Source: Flavobacterium sp. CF136 (lineage in GTDB: Bacteria > Bacteroidota > Bacteroidia > Flavobacteriales > Flavobacteriaceae). From it: a stretch of DNA of 64,000 nt. Under the pieces are notes generated by a model that ran no database searches, was not told the DNA's origin, and worked only from the letters and a program-made list of their open reading frames with translations. The position numbers were made by a program, and so were the translations under genes. Of this stretch, positions 62,887-64,000 are shown in pieces (within the stretch, counting starts at the first letter, position 1; each line of letters begins with the position of its first letter). The stretch lies in the NCBI RefSeq assembly GCF_000282055.1, contig NZ_AKJZ01000015.1, positions 40,339 to 104,338 on the forward strand, read 5' to 3'.

Positions 62887-63852
62887 ATGAAGTTAAAAGC
62901 TAAATTTTTGATGATTGCTTTATTATTGATATTTGGTGTGTCAAAAGCACAATTTGTAAAACGTCATGGACAATTAAGTGTTCAGGGAACTCAGTTGGTT
63001 GATAAGAACAATACTCCAATTGTATTACGCGGAATGTGTCTTGGATGGCATAGCATGTGGCCAAGATTTTATAACGAAAAGGCCGTGAATTGGTTAAAAA
63101 AAGATTTCAATTGCAATATTATTCGTGCTGCAATGGGTATCGAACTAGGAGAGAAATCATATATAAAGGATGCTCAATTCTCAAAAGATAAAATTGAAAC
63201 TGTTGTAAAAGCAGCTATAAAATCAGATATTTATGTAATTATAGATTGGCACAGTCATAATGTTAATCTGAATGAAGCAAAAGTGTTTTTTGCTGAGATG
63301 TCTAAAAAGTATGCTAAATATCCTAATATAATTTATGAGGTTTTTAATGAACCGGATAATGAATCATGGATGGAAGTTAAAACATATGCCGAAGAGATAA
63401 TAAAAGTAATTAGGGAGAATGATCCAAATAATGTTATTTTGGTAGGTTGCCCGCATTGGGATCAGGATATTGATCTCCCGGCTGCAGATCCAATAAAAGG
63501 GTATAATAATATAATGTATACGATGCATTTTTATGCAGCAACACATGGTAAGGAATTGCGGGACAGAACAGATGCAGCTATAAAAAGCGGGCTTCCTGTT
63601 TTTGTCTCTGAATCAGCCGGAATGGAAGCTTCAGGCGATGGACCTCTAAATCTTCAAGCCTGGCAGGAATATATTGATTGGATGGAAGCCAGAAAGCTGA
63701 GCTGGATTACATATTCTGTTTCTGATAAAGATGAAACTTGTTCTATTTTACAAAAATCAGCTAAGTCAGAAGGTAATTGGAAAGAAAAAGATTTAAAAGA
63801 ATCGGGAATTAAGGCTCGTGAATTTTTAAGAAAATACAATACACAAGAATAA
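62887..63852 (+). CDS. GH5 endoglucanase/mannanase (subfamily 2-like)
   Basis: The 321-residue product has a signal peptide ending VSKAQ. HGQLSVQGTQLVDKNNTPIV, GMCLGWHSMWPRFYNEKAV and NIIRAAMGIELG resemble GH5_2 endoglucanases. IYEVFNEP holds the acid/base Glu and PVFVSESAG the nucleophile Glu; the usual Trp or Phe after the nucleophile is Ser here. In this context it may cut glucomannan. It has no binding module. Confidence 0.87.
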   Translation: MKLKAKFLMIALLLIFGVSKAQFVKRHGQLSVQGTQLVDKNNTPIVLRGMCLGWHSMWPRFYNEKAVNWLKKDFNCNIIRAAMGIELGEKSYIKDAQFSKDKIETVVKAAIKSDIYVIIDWHSHNVNLNEAKVFFAEMSKKYAKYPNIIYEVFNEPDNESWMEVKTYAEEIIKVIRENDPNNVILVGCPHWDQDIDLPAADPIKGYNNIMYTMHFYAATHGKELRDRTDAAIKSGLPVFVSESAGMEASGDGPLNLQAWQEYIDWMEARKLSWITYSVSDKDETCSILQKSAKSEGNWKEKDLKESGIKAREFLRKYNTQE

Positions 63853-63884
63853 AGAAGGGATTGTTAATTGTGTAAATGAAAGCC

Positions 63885-64000
63885 TGTTCAGTTTAGACTG
63901 CACCCAAAAGTTTAGACAAATTTATAATTAAATTTGATAATAATGAGCTCGATATTTTATCGGGCTCATTTTGTTTAAATTTGATTTAATTCTTTCGTTA
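63885..64000. mobile_element. End of an IS3-family insertion sequence
   Basis: The terminal inverted repeat reads TTTAGACTGCACCCAAAAG then TTTAGACA at 63892-63918, a typical IS3-family end. A transposase C-terminus follows inward on the minus strand. The exact boundary is uncertain by a few bases, and the rest lies outside the window. Confidence 0.8.
63928..64000 (-). CDS. IS3-family transposase OrfB, C-terminal fragment
   Basis: The minus strand encodes NERIKSNLNKMSPIKYRAHY, then YQI and a stop at 63928. This is the usual end of IS3/IS150-type OrfB integrases (a KMSP..YR block). The gene is cut by the window end. Confidence 0.85.
   Translation of the reverse strand, partial: NERIKSNLNKMSPIKYRAHYYQI

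Noticed and set aside
63942..63970. AATGAGCTCGATA/TATCGGGCTCATT hairpin looking like a terminator
   Set aside because: It lies inside the coding sequence of the IS3 transposase C-terminus on the minus strand, and the bases after it are not a true T-run.
1..64000. tRNA, rRNA, CRISPR array, prophage or replication origin
   Set aside because: Reading both strands I saw no cloverleaf, rRNA block, regular short repeats with spacers, phage genes or DnaA-box cluster. A tRNAscan or Rfam run would be decisive.

Overview
The window is AT-rich chromosomal DNA from a member of the Bacteroidota, almost certainly a Flavobacterium. Supporting signs are SusC/SusD outer-membrane proteins, a T9SS/gliding-type C-terminal domain, bacillithiol synthesis (BshC), a DUF4295 gene after L28 and L33, weak Shine-Dalgarno signals, many TTG/TAnnTTTG promoters typical of the phylum's primary sigma factor, and several copies of intergenic hairpin repeats that I recognise from flavobacterial genomes.

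Positions 1-33,100 are mostly housekeeping. They hold the end of a polysaccharide-export tyrosine kinase facing its CpsB-type phosphatase, a GT2 glycosyltransferase, a 2-oxoacid dehydrogenase E2, a DnaQ-like exonuclease, an FAH-family enzyme with an Hpt protein, CinA, L28-L33-DUF4295-FtsY, an archaemetzincin-like lipoprotein, a serine hydrolase, a DUF721 protein, Ndk, a DUF5009 membrane protein and BshC. Next come an RtcB-PrfH operon (rRNA repair and ribosome rescue) preceded by a small structured transcription unit, an MFS transporter, an SdpR-SdpI operon with a clear operator, a 1353-residue T9SS-type surface protein, a B12-type radical SAM protein, a histidine kinase/response regulator pair, and two cell-wall enzymes (L,D-transpeptidase, NlpC/P60).

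Positions 33,300-41,600 hold an accessory carbohydrate cluster (CE2 esterase, SASA-type esterase, GH3), a DUF433/DUF5615 toxin-antitoxin pair whose toxin gene is frameshifted, and an aldo/keto reductase - Crp/Fnr - dehydrogenase group with a palindromic operator.

Positions 41,670-63,850 form a large mannan utilisation locus. A nine-gene minus-strand operon encodes two GH26 mannanases, a sugar MFS transporter, a GH130 phosphorylase, an AGE-type epimerase, a tandem carbohydrate-binding protein, an unassigned GH-A enzyme, a GH5_7-like mannanase and a GH97 enzyme. Divergent from it are an AraC regulator, SusC, SusD, an IPT/TIG surface protein, a GH27 alpha-galactosidase and a second GH5. The inferred route is galactose removal (GH27/GH97), backbone cleavage (GH26/GH5), uptake by SusCD, transport of mannobiose by the MFS protein, epimerisation to mannosylglucose, then phosphorolysis by GH130 to mannose-1-phosphate and glucose. 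The nearby CE2, SASA and GH3 genes would suit acetylated galactoglucomannan. The window ends inside an IS3-family insertion sequence whose transposase C-terminus reads in from the right.
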